Below, piece by piece: positions 1-12,626 of a DNA stretch of 64,000 nt (the first letter of the stretch is position 1; every line of letters begins with the position of its first letter). The stretch is from the NCBI GenBank assembly GCA_034620365.1, contig JAQGEQ010000061.1, positions 310,001-374,000 of the forward strand, in the 5' to 3' direction. The stretch is from Pegea sp. RAD2-039. Taxonomy: Eukaryota > Chordata > Thaliacea > Salpida > Salpidae. A program made the translations under genes and the position numbers. Under the pieces are notes generated by a model. The model was not told where the DNA came from and did no database searches. It was given only the letters and a program-made list of their open reading frames with translations.

Positions 1-460
1 TTGGGACTATCCTGTTAGCAAGTAAAGATATCATAAGATTATGACAGATTTTAATTCAGTAGGTAAACTTTTAGTAAGTAGACCAGCTGTTGTTTGATGA
101 CCAGTTTTACGAGTATTAAATTGACCCAAAATATCAGTTTTCTTTAACAGCATCTTATAATACTTGCAGTTTTAGAATTTCAAATGCCCTAAACTTCCTA
201 GGTTACTTTTACAGAAGGAGAAATTTTGATTAAATGATTACACAGAAATTACCGAACTAAATTACAGTTTGGAGGAAAATCTGGCGTTTTTACATCTGGA
301 CATCTTTGAAGTGCTTGAGAAGAAGATATTACAAAACTGAAATTATCTTATCAAAGTAATAAACATGTTTACTATTTATATTATTATCTATAAATACCAT
401 CTACAATATATATTTTAATTATGATGCTTGTTTCAAATTTAAAACGATGTAAAATACTAC
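1..460. other. Left-edge stretch, no supported exon
   Basis: This should hold the next intron and catalytic exon of the ADAM gene that enters from the right, but on the minus strand I find no exon encoding the HExxHxxGxxH zinc motif. A short open stretch lies on the minus strand at about 250-330 behind a possible acceptor, but its translation does not resemble the family. Confidence 0.5.
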
Positions 461-2621
461 CTGAGTTATACCAGCAGCTTTTGGACTACATACAGTCCTA
501 ACAGTTGCCATTCCAAGAGTAGAATCAACAAATTTACCACCGTATAAAACATGTATAATATCTACATTTCTCCAGGGTGAGCTTTTTGGTTGCTCACGAG
601 TTTGTTTGCTAAAGTATTTAACCAGATTTGATACACTCTGTTATAAAACAATCAAACTTTAAAATTTGTATCAACAATTAACATAGTCTTACCTTTTCTG
701 GGATTTGATTGATTAGAATTGGGTTTTTTTCCCAGATTTCAAGATGAACCAAAACTATACGAATTCCTAACTTGTAGTATTCTCCGTCAATAAAGTTGTT
801 AATTTCAACAATTCTAGAAATCAGTTCATCTCTTCGACCAACATACTTACTAGTCTGTTTAGAAGTCAGCTGAAAATGTTGTTTGAAGTGAATGAATTAG
901 ACAGAAAACCTCAGCTTCATCTGATATCATCATTAGCTCAACGAAAAGGATTTCATCACTGACTTGATCAACAGATTTAGCTCGTCTTTTGCTTCTAATA
1001 TTTCTTGTTCTATTTATCTTACTATCAACTGAAGAGCAATTGTATATTAAAGAAAATTAGCAGGAAGTTCTTTCAGTTACTTTTTGAGGCATATTCATCT
1101 GGTGTGCCACAAAAACGTTTTTTGGTTTCTGTATTTCCATGATAAGCAACATAAGAACCGTCATCAAGTTTTTGAATCATTAAATAATAATTTGGAAATT
1201 GAATGTAGCCTCTAGAAGGAAAAAAGATATTTGTTCCAGCGGTCAGATGTAAAAAATAAAATATCTCAAAGATAATCTAAGTAATAAAAGAATAACTAAT
1301 AAGTTTTGGTAATAACTAAACAAAATTAATAATATTTTACTTGTTAAGGTTTTCCACAAAAAGTTACTTAAAAAAATATATATCTCAAATAGGAATACAA
1401 ATATGACTTTATAAGCAAGTAACAAGCATTATACTTTAAACGTAGGTAGAAGAATTTCATAAGAAGATAAAAAATACACTTCAGATTTTAGATGAGATAA
1501 TATTGTTTAAGAATATTAAAATGTTGGAAAAATTTGCTTTACAACAAGAAAGCTTATATTGTTAATGTATTGCAGTCATAGTGCAGGAAAACAATTAACA
1601 AAATTTCATGAAAAATACTTTTGTTGAAAGAAAAAGTTGTTTAAATTTTTTATACATTTTGTTAAAAGAAATTTAAATAAAAAGTATGACTCATTTAAAA
1701 GGTATTTAATAACTAAAGATAGAAGATTGAGGACTCCGTAAATGTATTTTTAAAGAGATAATCGAACATTTTAAAGTAAAAAGAAAAGATATATTAGTCG
1801 ACACTCCGCCAAAAATAATTTCATCTTTATTTAATTATCATTTAAGCATAAATAAAAGGGAAAACTATTCTTTTAAAATAAGTAATAGACTTTATAAGCA
1901 CTCTGCATAAAAAGAAACTGTTGATAATTTCAACTAGAAACAAATACGTACTCAAAACCTGAACAAGTTTTTATCCTAGCATGTGAGTTTCGAATTCCTC
2001 TAATGCTTCCATAGTAGTAACAGTGAGTAAACTCCTAAGTAAATAAAGTAATATCATCATCTGAATTTCTTGACAAACTTAATTACCTTGTTGTTTAGCT
2101 TATAGGACTTCAATCCGTAATCAGACAAGACAGAATAAGAAAAGTTATTTGCAAGAAGATAATTGTTCAATCTTAGATCAATTGTATATTCAGTTTTGTT
2201 GTAAGTAAAATAGAAACTAATTTTTGCTGGATGATGATCCGTCTATTATAGTAAGTGATCAACATTTCGCTTTTAAATTATTGACTATAAAACTTTTACT
2301 TTATTCAAATTTGTACTTTTATTTCTTTGTATAGAAGTTCTTTCAAAATTATTAATTTGTTTTGGTTCTATAAATTCGTAATCTTTCACTTTTTTTATTA
2401 ATTCTTCAAGATTTTCTGGAGCAAAATTTAAGTTACCTTAATACAAACTTTGAATAACTAGGAACACTAACAAAATAAGTTTGGTATGTTAATAAAAGAA
2501 ATTGCAGAAATAGAAAAATTATAGAATCTTAAAGTTTTGACTCACCTTGAATAGAAAGTTGAAAGGAAGTAAATGTGATTAAACAAAATGTTAAATAATA
2601 AAGTAATATTATTTGCTGCAT
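461..2621 (-). CDS. ADAM-family metalloprotease, 5' part (signal peptide, propeptide, start of catalytic domain)
   Basis: Membrane or secreted zinc protease of the reprolysin (ADAM) family. Eight exons join in consistent phase: 2621-2546, 2415-2317, 2226-2087, 2034-1952, 1211-1081, 1028-910, 869-693, 637-461 (334 codons so far, partial). Exon 1 encodes a hydrophobic signal peptide. Exons 2-5 match the ADAM propeptide, including HCYYYGSIRG, which corresponds to the family HCxYxGxVxG motif, and RFCG, the cysteine-switch region. A furin-like site (RSKRR) follows, then the start of the protease domain: LFVELMMISDEAE, the LGIRIVLVHLEIW strand, and HVLYGGKFVDSTLGMATVRTVCSP just before the zinc site. 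The zinc-binding exon and the disintegrin and cysteine-rich domains are not in the window, so activity and subfamily cannot be judged. Gene start is supported by ATG, signal peptide and a GTGAGT donor. Confidence 0.82.
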
Positions 2622-4239
2622 ATTTCTTGGAATATTTTATATCTGAGTTTAAATTAAAACATAAAAGTGTTGTAAAAATTTAACTTTTGTATTGATTGAA
2701 TTCCTTACAGTTTAATTTTATATTTTATTTTAGTGTTTAAAAATCTTGCACGTTCAGTAAAAAATTTTACGCTGATTAAGTAAATATTATAAATAAACAA
2801 AAGAAATTTGAAATTTAACAATTTGGATGATGACATAAGTGGCTAATAAAGTTTGAGTATTTGGTTAAAAAAAAAACAATCTAATATATAGTAAATTAAA
2901 ACATTAAATCACCGAAATGCAAAGATATAGTGAAATAAATCATTTTTTTATTGCATTTTTGAGAAAGATAATTAATGAGTGATTCTTATTTTAAGGACAC
3001 TAAGCATCAATTAAGAATTATTTAAAGCAAGGAAAATGTAGATTAATCACAAAACTATGATTGATATTTTTTATTTGCTTTATAAAGTTCCTATCAAAAA
3101 GCATTATTTTTGTAAAATACTTTCCAAGAAGTGTGATTTGAATTCGTTTTTACGGATTTGAGGTAGATTGAATTTTAATTTCAAATTTAAAAAAACAACA
3201 TATCTAAATTAATACAAAAAAATAGCACCTACCATACTTCAGTAATTTCAAAATACTAACATAAGCTTATAAAACGTTTTTTTAAGCTATAGTATATGCG
3301 TATATTTACTTATTACTATTTAGCCAGATGCTTAGTTATTTGATTATCTAGTAAATGTACAATTTTTGAAGAAATCTAAGAAATTAGAATATGATATTAA
3401 ATGTAAAAATGCTATTGTTTAATGAAAATCATCCAATTTAGAGGTAGATTAATTTAAATGTCAATTACATATGCAAAATACTCCAAGAAAGCTGAACTGA
3501 GCAATTGTTAGTCGGCAGTTCTTTGACGACTGTTCAAGCAGCTAATGGTTATTTGTATAACAAATTTCAGACTTTTTGTAATTTAAATAAAATAATAAAG
3601 TTTTTAAAGTTAATTATGCATCAGGAACCTTTTTAAGGTAATTAGTTGGAAAACAAACAAGTTTAGAAGTTTTGTAAAAAATTAGGAAAAAAGTGAGTAG
3701 GTAGCAATAAATCTAACTGAAGTTTTGATTTACAAAAATCCTTTTTTTAGTCAAGACTAAAAAACCCGCAAATGAGATACAAATTTCCCAAATAATAAAA
3801 ATTTAATTCAAATAGAATGAAATTTGGTAGAAAACAAGTTGAAAGTTATTTGTCATTAATCAACTACTTAAAGATGTCATTTATGCCTCAAATTAAAAAC
3901 TTTATTTCAAGAGCTAGCTATCTATGTGTCAAAATTATAAATTGTTAAAAACAAGTTATTTTCAATTATTTTTCTTCAAAAATCTGAAAATAAATGAATA
4001 ATTATGAAGTTAGTTGAACAATTTTAAAGATTTATAAAAAACAATTTTCCATGAATTTGTAGATTTTTCATTTATCTATTTTCAAACACAAAGTATCAAA
4101 CATAATTTATTCAAAAATGAGGATAAATAAATGAAAAAATTCTTGTTGATAATTTCTAAAAGCAAAAGTAGTCTTCACCACACAAAAAGTTATCAGACTA
4201 AAATATTTCCTAATTGAAGTCATCTTCTTCACTTCTATT
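2622..4239. other. AT-rich intergenic region
   Basis: Between the 5' end of the ADAM gene and the 3' end of RRS1. Stop-dense in all frames on inspection; no gene, RNA or repeat recognised. It should contain the ADAM promoter and 5' UTR, but no clear core-promoter motif stands out. Confidence 0.4.
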
Positions 4240-6279
4240 TTACTTTCCCTTTTTTCCTCTTCTTCCTTTGCTGTAAAACATAAAAATTGAGAAATAAAAG
4301 TCCTCGGAAAACTGAAACTAACCCAGTAGCCTCCTGCCGACCCATTTCACGGTTGACTGCCTGCAAAGTTGTTCATTTTCATCATTTATTCAAGCAGAAC
4401 ATCAGCTTACAAACCTTGACAACGTTTAGACGAGATTTCTTTGATTTCATCTCTTCTAAAAGTTTCAATTGGTTACTTTTTTCTGTTCCATTCTTCTGAA
4501 CTAAAGGATCAAACTGTCAACATCAGAAAAAGTTAGTGACAAGTGAAAGACAGGAAGAAACAAAATACCTTCCGTTTCTTTCCTCGTTCAGCTTTCTCGC
4601 CTTTCTGAAATTTGATAAATTTTAAAATGGTGAAAATGGCAAGTTAGTGGTGAGGTGATCTTACCATTTTATCTTCAAACTGTCCGAGAGAGGCAGTAGA
4701 TACCTTGGCATGATGATAAGCGACACCAAGCTGAAATTTAAACAAATAATCAACAAGCAGTTTCAATCATACAAAAGAGAGAAATAAGTGCAAATGAAGC
4801 ATCGAGAATATGTAATGGTTGAATAATTAACAACTCAACTAAAACCTTCTTAACCAGTCGACCAAATTAGCAAATATTTTGAACATGTTTAAAAAGCGCC
4901 AAAGTAGAATATTAACAAAATAGTTTCGGTTCAAAGGTTATTCATTCAGCAAACAACAGATAGATTTAGCGTTTTAAATAAACAGAGACAATTTTCAGGA
5001 GATAAATTATTCATGAATAATCAAGTTGTTGTAAAACAGCAGTGTGCGTGGGTTGTATGATGAAGCCACTTGTAAGCTTGATGAAACGTGGCATCAATTG
5101 AAGCTACCAACAAGCACATACTTCACTTATTGATTTCTCTTTATTTGGCATCAGGGTTTCGCCGACTCCTGGCACCTTTTTTCCACTGCGTCGCGCGATA
5201 TTTCGTAAGCGATGTAGTTCGTTTTTCGCTACTCGCTCTTTCTTTGCGGTGTTCCGTTTTTCAAACTGATCTTCAAAAGGATCTAGATGAAGAAGAGTAA
5301 AAATTAAAAACTTCAAATTGAGTGATGTATGAAACAAACCAGCATTTTTTGGTATTTCAATAACCCATTCTTTCGTGTCATCATTAGCTCGTTTGTAACC
5401 CCACCGAGGTCTGTATGACTGAAAGACAAACATAAACCTCAATCAACCACTACCACATCCCCGAACTCATTCGTACCTTCGTCTTTTCGTCCCATAACAT
5501 CCGGGTTCGTTTCTTGTTTTTGATTCCCTGAATTTGAATAAATTAATTGGTAAAGTTGGCAAGATAATGAGAGATGTGTACCTTAAGCTTGGCAAATTCC
5601 TGCCATTTGGTTAAAGGCTTTGGTTTTGGAATCTGCAATCAACAATATTTTAGTAAAGAAATTTGTTAGAAGAATTAGTTTTGGTTGGAAAGATATTGAA
5701 GCAAATATTTGATTGATAAACTTGTTGTCAGGAAAACACTAAAAGTTGAAATACACTCACCGGCTTTTCACGTGGCAGACAAGTTGAGGGGGTTGGTAAC
5801 TGTAAGTAGAAAATAATTAATCTGATGTTTTCATAATTCCACAAAATAATCGTTTACAATTTCGATTTTTTCAAATCGATAAAACTTACTTTTGCTAAAT
5901 ATACTTCGTCATTACATTCAATTGGTAACTGAAAAAGAATCAAATTAAATAAAATATCAAAACTCATGTAACTTCAAACCTTCCACAATTCGTTGATTAG
6001 TAATTGTGTGTTGTCTCTAGCAAGATTTTTCAAACATAACTCTTGATTCGATCTGATAAACAAAGAACTCGAAATTTTATCAATTCAATCTCACACAACA
6101 AATATGTTTTCAAATAAAACTTACTTTAAGCCAGCTTCATCTAAAGGGTTGGTGTCAATCAAAAGCATGTTCCCTGCATCTATTTCAGGGTCAATATCTT
6201 TCTCAACTTTGATAGAGTTTTTTGCTCTTTTATTTTCATCTTCAATCTGCTTAAGAGCATCTTGCACTGAAATAACCAT
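4240..6279 (-). CDS. RRS1: Ribosome biogenesis regulatory protein RRS1
   Basis: Nucleolar factor that brings the 5S RNP into pre-60S ribosomes. Thirteen small exons join in frame to 299 aa: 6279-6125, 6052-5980, 5928-5890, 5799-5761, 5632-5582, 5527-5477, 5418-5340, 5282-5122, 4730-4665, 4604-4569, 4495-4415, 4360-4323, 4270-4240. The family core is clear: ARDNTQLLINELW, LPTPSTCLPREKP, KPLTKWQEFAKLKGI, RPRWGYKRANDDTKEWVIEIP, DPFEDQF, KKERVAKNELHRLRNIAR and AKVSTASLGQFEDK. Later exons supply the basic nuclear-localisation stretches (RGKKRK, and a short Lys/Arg/Gly tail ending GKKGK). The tail is much shorter than the repetitive GKRKGG tail of the vertebrate protein. ATG at 6279 gives the usual MVISVQDAL-type N-terminus. 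Introns are mostly 40-120 bp, except about 390 bp between exons 8 and 9. Confidence 0.93.
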
Positions 6280-7248
6280 CTTAATTTATCGAAGTAAGAT
6301 CTATTTGTGGAAGAGAACGTGATATTAGCATTAAATAAATGAATTTTAGACTTGCTCAGGTTAGTCAAAGTTACATTTAAACCTAAAAGCATATAGCGTA
6401 TTATACATTAAAAAATAAAGATTTTTAAGAAGGTAGAAGACAACTATTTCACGAAATAAATTGCAAATTACCCTCAATATATCAAACGACAAGATGAATC
6501 AAGAACAATTTAAAAGCCACCACCTTTAACCAATTAAAAGCTATTGTTTGTGAAAATATACTCTAGTATCATAAGATTATGTAACAAGAAAAGAATAAAA
6601 ACCCCATATTTAGATTTAAAGTTTTTAAAAGCAATAAATAATTAACTAAGAATATAAATTTAAACCTAATACATTTTTAGATGAAACTATATGACTGTTC
6701 AGATGTTATAAGAAGTTTACTATCAAAATTATTCACTAAATACAATCAGTTTCGATATATAGAGTGATATAAGCACAAAGTTTAATGAAAAAGTAGTTTA
6801 AAAAACACCTTTCATTGTAATTATAACATACTGTACAGTAAAAGTGTCAAAAATAACTTTAGCTTGTTGTAAATACATGCAACTAGTGAATATTTAACAA
6901 TTTTTAAAGTGAATTTTACCTTCTATTTGGTTAATTTATAATAGCTAAAATAAAGAGAGCAAAATAGAATGAAAAGATAAAATTTAAACAAAATATGAAT
7001 ATAGAATATAGTTCATATATTTAAAAAGTTGAATTAAACAGTCTGACAAGTAAAAATCTTATATAAGGACCATCAATTTTACCATTTACATCTTTTGAAT
7101 AATAATTGTGTAATAAGGGTAAACCAAAAATTAATACTCCTCAGGTTGACATAAACCCACAGAATCTAAAGTAAGGTGCTTGAAAAAACTCATTCTATAA
7201 AAATAACCAGAGATTTTTCGTCCTTATCAGCTCTCATTGGCGTTTGAT
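6280..7248. other. Intergenic region between RRS1 and KDEL receptor
   Basis: AT-rich, no supported ORF or RNA. It holds the RRS1 upstream region and the KDEL receptor 3' UTR. Confidence 0.45.
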
Positions 7249-7887
7249 TTAAGCTGGAAGACTGAGTTTCTTTCCTTTCAACACTTTGGTGATGTAGAGG
7301 TAGAAGAAATCACAATAGAGAATAGTCTGGACGCATCCAGCAACAATTGCAATAAGATCAAAGAATCCTTCAAAATAATATCTCCAAACCCAATTAATGA
7401 GGTACAATCCACGATAAAGACCCAAAGCAAATAGGTAATGGGTTGTGATGGTTTCTGCTTCACCAGTCTTGCTGATCATGAATAGTTGAGGCAAGATAGC
7501 AACACTTTCCAAGTAGATGCTGAAAGTCCAAAGAATTTCTAAGGGAGTGAAATCGTGATTGACTAGGAAAGCAAGACCTCCAACAGGTACCACCAAAAAC
7601 TCAGCTCTAAAAGTATCATGGTTACCATCATAAGTAGCTTTAAACTTCATGTAGATGAGATAGACGGTGAAGAAAGCACATCCAAGGTAGATACATTTCA
7701 TTACAGTGTTGTAAACTGATATGAAGTTGGTGAAGATGTCAAGATAACGAGTGGCAAACACAAGAGCAAAGAGAACTTGACTCTTTCCAGAGATACCAGC
7801 ACATGATCTAGTCTTCCAGATCTTTAGCAATAGTAGAATTATTGCCAATAAATGAGAAAGATCTCCAGTCAATCGAAAAATATTCAT
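7249..7887 (-). CDS. KDELR: ER lumen protein-retaining (KDEL) receptor
   Basis: Seven-transmembrane Golgi/ER-Golgi-intermediate receptor that binds HDEL/KDEL tails of escaped ER chaperones and returns them in COPI vesicles. A single uninterrupted 212-aa ORF, exactly the family length. It begins [12 protein letters not shown] and contains [28 protein letters not shown], the [20 protein letters not shown] stretch, the [15 protein letters not shown] loop and the tail [12 protein letters not shown], whose lysines contribute to COPI recycling. All these are near-identical to animal KDELR1/2. No intron is present, although most animal KDELR genes have them, so a retrocopy that became or replaced the functional gene is possible. 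No disabling change is seen, and there is no evident poly-A tract. Paralogue number is not assignable. Confidence 0.97.
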   Translation of the reverse strand: MNIFRLTGDLSHLLAIILLLLKIWKTRSCAGISGKSQVLFALVFATRYLDIFTNFISVYNTVMKCIYLGCAFFTVYLIYMKFKATYDGNHDTFRAEFLVVPVGGLAFLVNHDFTPLEILWTFSIYLESVAILPQLFMISKTGEAETITTHYLFALGLYRGLYLINWVWRYYFEGFFDLIAIVAGCVQTILYCDFFYLYITKVLKGKKLSLPA

Positions 7888-8153
7888 TTTGATTCAATAC
7901 TTTTACAAAATATCTGGAAAATATAAACTAGTATATAAAAAGAAAATATTTCCAGTGTGAAAATTCGTATACAAATAATTGTGAAGTTAAATAGAAACTT
8001 GATACACTTATCAACAATTCATTATTAAAGTATTAGATGAACTTAGTAGAAAATATGATATATAATAAAATGTTGATAACATGAAAGAAAATTGAGATAC
8101 AGTAAATATAAAGATGACACAGTGAAGACAAAACAACAACAAAATAAAAGTAT

Positions 8154-10433
8154 CTAAAGTTTCAACTTTCTGATATCATCATTCTTAAATTCAACCCTGA
8201 GTGCAAGTACTACCCGAACTTCTGCAGGCGTTAGCCTCCATGTTAGGGCACCAGAGTTTTGGCCCCAATAATCATCTATTTCTTGAACAGCATCTAAATT
8301 TAAGATTGTGGATATTTGATTTAACCGAGCAAACCGGTCGCGAACAGACCAAGACGTAGAAGCAGTTAGATAAGTAACTAATGATCTCAACTCTTTATCA
8401 AAAAACAAAGCACCAAGCCGATTAAAAGAAGTTTTAAAGACACTTTTTTCTAACTGTATAACAATTTCATTAACCATAAAGCTAACTAACTGATCATAAA
8501 TACCAGGAAGCAACGAGCTTTGAAACCTGTTCAAAAGACTTTCTAAGTTATAAATAAGTTCTTCAACCCAAGGATCATTTGCTTCATAATTATCATGATC
8601 ATCTTCAGTGATATTGTGACTTACTGATAAGAAATTAGAAACAAGAGGCTTAAATTCAGGTTTTAGTGCGTTGTTGTGTAATTCACTTAAGGCTAATTCA
8701 AGAATGTTTTTAAATTGGTAAGATAAAGCTCCTAAGTCTGCCAAGCAACTTTCAAACTTGGCCTTATGTAGGTCTAAGTGTTGATGAAAAACTTTATTTA
8801 TATCTTTGTCCAAACTATTCTTCAACACTAACACATGTTCACTAGCAACTTCACAATTGTTCATTGTTCTAACAAATAGTTGTTGCATTTCTTTAGTCTG
8901 TTCGTCGACACTTTGAAGCTTGCCCTGTTGAAATGATGACTGCATTACATTATATGCTGAGCTGATATTATCCAGAACACCACCTGAAAAATACCCATCT
9001 TCAATTCGCTTTTTCATCATTGTTTTGAAATCAGTTTCCAATATACTAACAGCATGGTTGAGTATAGCACAGACACAGTCAATTGAAGAGCTAGATATAG
9101 AACGTTTAATACACTGTCTTAAAATAAAGAATATATCATCAGTAACACTAGATGTAAAGTTGCCTTCTTCAAATGAATCTAGTTTAATAGCTTTATGTAT
9201 AGACTCTCTCATATAATATTCTTCAATTATTATATATTTGCTTATAACGTTATGAATAAATAATGAAAGGTCGCAATTCTTTATCCAGTTTTGAAACTTA
9301 TTCCAAGATTCCTGTCTTTCTTCAAGATTCGGATAAACAATTTCGATATCTGCTTTTATACGACGTTTTATAAATCTCAAGTATAATTCAGCATGTGAAC
9401 TAATGATTGTGATTTCATTTAATAAGATTTCTAGCTTTCTAGGATCTAACTTTTTATCTTCTTCCATTTTTTTATTGTTTACAAACATTGAGTGTTGAAC
9501 CAAACGTTCAGTTTCTACAAAATTTCTTACTTCAAGAAACTTTTGTAATATCAAATTAGCTTGCTTATCACATTCTTTTTGAATATTTTTCATTAAGGCA
9601 AACAGTTTTCCTGGTCCATAATAAGTTTCTACAAGTGGTTGTTGCTTCTCAATGGTTCTGGCAATTCCATCAAACAGTAGAGTTAAAATATCAGCAAAAA
9701 CAAAGTTATAACGAGAATGGGAAACATTTGTTTGCAGAGCTTGTTTTAAATTAGCATTTGTACTTTTAGCTATTTCCTGAGAAAGGTAAGTAGAGAACTT
9801 AGCCAAACCTTCATCTTCCATTTTCAACCAAGGGAAAATTTTGAAAAACTTTTCGACATCAGCTTCATTACTATTCTGTACAGCAATATCAAATTGTTCT
9901 GAAACAACTTGAGACATTTCTTTTCTAGCATTCTTTAGTACTTCTAGAGAAGCATTAATGCTTGTGCTCTCAGATCCAATATTCACACTTTGTTTAATCA
10001 CATTTTCATCTAGACACAGATATCGATGAATATTTGCTGCTGCTTTTTCATAATCTTTTTTATCCATTGCTTCCTTTACACCATCTGTGCAAGTTTTCAG
10101 ATCTAAGATATCATCAACTCTTTGAATTGCTTTAAAGACTTGAGACTTGGCTAAATCAAGAAGTTTTACTTTTGAACTAATATTTTCAGCTAGAGAAGAA
10201 GTCCCTTTGATAGTAAAGCAAAGTTGTTTAATATCTGAATCAACAACATCTAATGAAGGGAAAACTTTTGTTAATTCTTTCATTTTCTCATCTAGCATTG
10301 GTTGCTCTCCAAGTATATCATCTAATCTTTTATATTGGTTTATTTCATCTTCTCTGACTTGCTTAAAAGCTTTTTCAATTTCTTCTAGAGTTGTCAAGCT
10401 TTTTATATCATAACTAGAATCTTCAACACCCAT
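8154..10433 (-). CDS. COG4: Conserved oligomeric Golgi complex subunit 4
   Basis: COG4 belongs to lobe A of the COG tethering complex, which guides intra-Golgi retrograde vesicles and contacts the SNARE regulator Sly1. One uninterrupted ORF of 759 aa, close to the family length (about 780). The N-terminal half contains family-typical helices, including AIQRVDDILDLKTC, then DYEKAAANIHRYLCLD, and FPWLKMEDEGLAKFSTYL. The C-terminal part carries the conserved WSVRDRFARLNQISTILNLD and WRLTPAEVRVVLALRVEF segments, ending DDIRKLKL as in other animals. The initiator ATG at 10433 is followed by a coiled-coil-prone acidic N-terminus as expected. Intronless, like the KDEL receptor about 270 bp downstream on the same strand. 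Both act in Golgi retrograde traffic, but the adjacency may be chance. Confidence 0.95.
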   Translation of the reverse strand: MGVEDSSYDIKSLTTLEEIEKAFKQVREDEINQYKRLDDILGEQPMLDEKMKELTKVFPSLDVVDSDIKQLCFTIKGTSSLAENISSKVKLLDLAKSQVFKAIQRVDDILDLKTCTDGVKEAMDKKDYEKAAANIHRYLCLDENVIKQSVNIGSESTSINASLEVLKNARKEMSQVVSEQFDIAVQNSNEADVEKFFKIFPWLKMEDEGLAKFSTYLSQEIAKSTNANLKQALQTNVSHSRYNFVFADILTLLFDGIARTIEKQQPLVETYYGPGKLFALMKNIQKECDKQANLILQKFLEVRNFVETERLVQHSMFVNNKKMEEDKKLDPRKLEILLNEITIISSHAELYLRFIKRRIKADIEIVYPNLEERQESWNKFQNWIKNCDLSLFIHNVISKYIIIEEYYMRESIHKAIKLDSFEEGNFTSSVTDDIFFILRQCIKRSISSSSIDCVCAILNHAVSILETDFKTMMKKRIEDGYFSGGVLDNISSAYNVMQSSFQQGKLQSVDEQTKEMQQLFVRTMNNCEVASEHVLVLKNSLDKDINKVFHQHLDLHKAKFESCLADLGALSYQFKNILELALSELHNNALKPEFKPLVSNFLSVSHNITEDDHDNYEANDPWVEELIYNLESLLNRFQSSLLPGIYDQLVSFMVNEIVIQLEKSVFKTSFNRLGALFFDKELRSLVTYLTASTSWSVRDRFARLNQISTILNLDAVQEIDDYWGQNSGALTWRLTPAEVRVVLALRVEFKNDDIRKLKL

Positions 10434-12620
10434 TTTGTATGTAAATAATAAACTAAAAAATTAAAGTTATACATTTAACAAATATTATATTTATATATCA
10501 ATATATAATTAAAAAGTATTAAATTAAAAATAATTAAATAATAAGTCATAAATTATTAAGACAATTAATAATGCTTAAAAAATTTATGAAAAAAATCTAT
10601 TAAAAAAATAACAGTTTGTTTTGAAATATACAAAATATAGCTTAATTAAAACAATTATTTGCTGAATACATTACATTTAAAAAATTAAAAAAGGTTTTTT
10701 ATTTAACAATTATGTTTATATTATAATTAATTTACTAGATGAATAAATAATCTAACTTATAAACTCAGTAACAAGTATAAAAAAATTGCAAACATGGAAT
10801 ATATTAAAATTGTTATTAATAAACAAAAAATAATAAAACACCAAGTTAAACATACATTTCATTTTAAATATAAAGATTTTTCTTCAGTGAATTTTCTATA
10901 TTTACTTATTTTCTGTTTTCTTATACAAGAATGGAAAGCAAATAAAGACTCCAAATATAAATTTATTTTAATTTTAAAGTAGACATCAGAATTATGGATA
11001 TCTGATACTAAAGTGTAATTAAACTAACTTAAATAGATAAAAAGAATATTTTTAAAATAAAAATAAAATATAAAAAAGTTGCATTAAGTAAAAACTTAAT
11101 CTAAAAAAAGTAGATAACCTTTAATATAAATTTATAAAAAGAACTTTATGGAAAAATTAAAATATAAGTTACTTAATAAAAATTAAATACATTAAGTTTA
11201 ATCAATAGAAGATAAAAGCTTAAAATTAAATCCAAATTTAAGGCTAAAATTGTGAGCTGCATTATATTTTAGGAGTTTCAGTATAAACAGTTTAATAATA
11301 CCTTATATCATGTATATTTGGTCTAATATTTAAAAATATTAAAATATTAATATAATTAAGTGGCTTTAATAACATATGGATTAGTTTTATTTGCTTTTTT
11401 AACTTTAAACAACCACAAAAAAATCTTATTATTTATTCATGCAAATATAATACTTCAAATAATAATATCAAGAAAATGCAGTAAAAAAACCCTTCAATAT
11501 AATACTTAAATCAAAAATTGAAAAAGTTTAATTAAACGTTAAACCCAAATTTAGTTATAATTCATAACTACAAAAATTACATATTTAAAAATCTTTTATA
11601 AATACTATACAGAATAAGAATACTTGACTTAAACTATTAAACATTAAAACACAAAGTTATTACAATTTGTAATGTATATTCTACAAAATAATGGAACAAG
11701 CAATTTGAGGCCTATATCCCAACTGCTGGAACAAAACTTTCATTGGAAACAAAAAAGGATATTTACTGAAAAACCCGAAACTGCGTTCGAGCAAAAAGTA
11801 CACGCATGAACTACTACTGACGTGTCACTAAAATAGTTTTTGTTCGAAAATAACTTACGTATAAGAGCTTTAAATATAAATGTAGTGAAAATAAGTTAAA
11901 TGATAATCTTTTAACCGAATTTTAATCTCAAAAAAATCCTATTCAGATAATAAGTTTATATCTCAAGTAAAAAATATATTAGACATTATAAACAAATTTA
12001 TTGCCTATGGCGTTCTTTTTTCTAAGCATACAAAAACATTTAATTATATATCAATATTCTTTTTCAGCAGTTTAAAATTTTAGCTGCTTAGCACTAAACT
12101 TAACGATCAACTAGACTCCTAACATTTTTTCTGTTTGCTTATGAATATTTATATGAAAATCAAAATATTTAAAAAAAAAAAATGTTATTAGTCAGTTCTA
12201 AAGCTTACATGTGTATAACATTTTAGAAAATATTTTACTATTGTCTTGTTTGACTTCATCCAGAGTTGCCACTAATATATTTTCTGCTAATTTTTAGTAC
12301 TCATGGATTCGTGCCTCCTTGAAAGTCCTACAATTTGTAATACACAAATAAAGAAGGTTTTTGTTAAAGTTTTTTATTAATTGGCTATTAATAAAATATC
12401 ATAAGAGCTGATAATACAAAGAGACAATTTTTTCATTAGTATGTAGTACCATGTGAGATATTTTAAGTTACTGATAGATCAAAAAAGCTTTTTTAATCTG
12501 AAAATTAGTAAAGCAATATAAAATTATTCTGTCAAATTTGATAAGCTCAATACTAATTTTTTAAAATGATTTTAAAATCATTACCTCCTTGCAAATTAAA
12601 ATAATCAAAGTTTATTTACA
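10434..12620. other. AT-rich intergenic region
   Basis: Over 2 kb of very AT-rich sequence upstream of COG4. A 62-codon plus-strand ORF at 10794-10982 is low-complexity Lys/Ile/Phe and not credible. No RNA gene or structured repeat recognised. The right end may include degraded 3' sequence of the adjoining minus-strand LINE fragment. Confidence 0.4.
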
Positions 12621-12626
12621 GATTTT

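Noticed and set aside
61..180. Minus-strand frame reading RKTGHQTTAGLL as a degenerate HExxHxxG zinc site for the ADAM gene
   Set aside because: Both first histidine and the glutamate are missing, spacing is wrong, and no splice acceptor puts it in phase with the upstream exon.
5088..5300. Plus-strand 70-codon ORF
   Set aside because: Exact antisense shadow of RRS1 exon 8.
10794..10982. Plus-strand 62-codon ORF in an AT desert
   Set aside because: Low-complexity Lys/Ile/Phe translation with no splice or family support.
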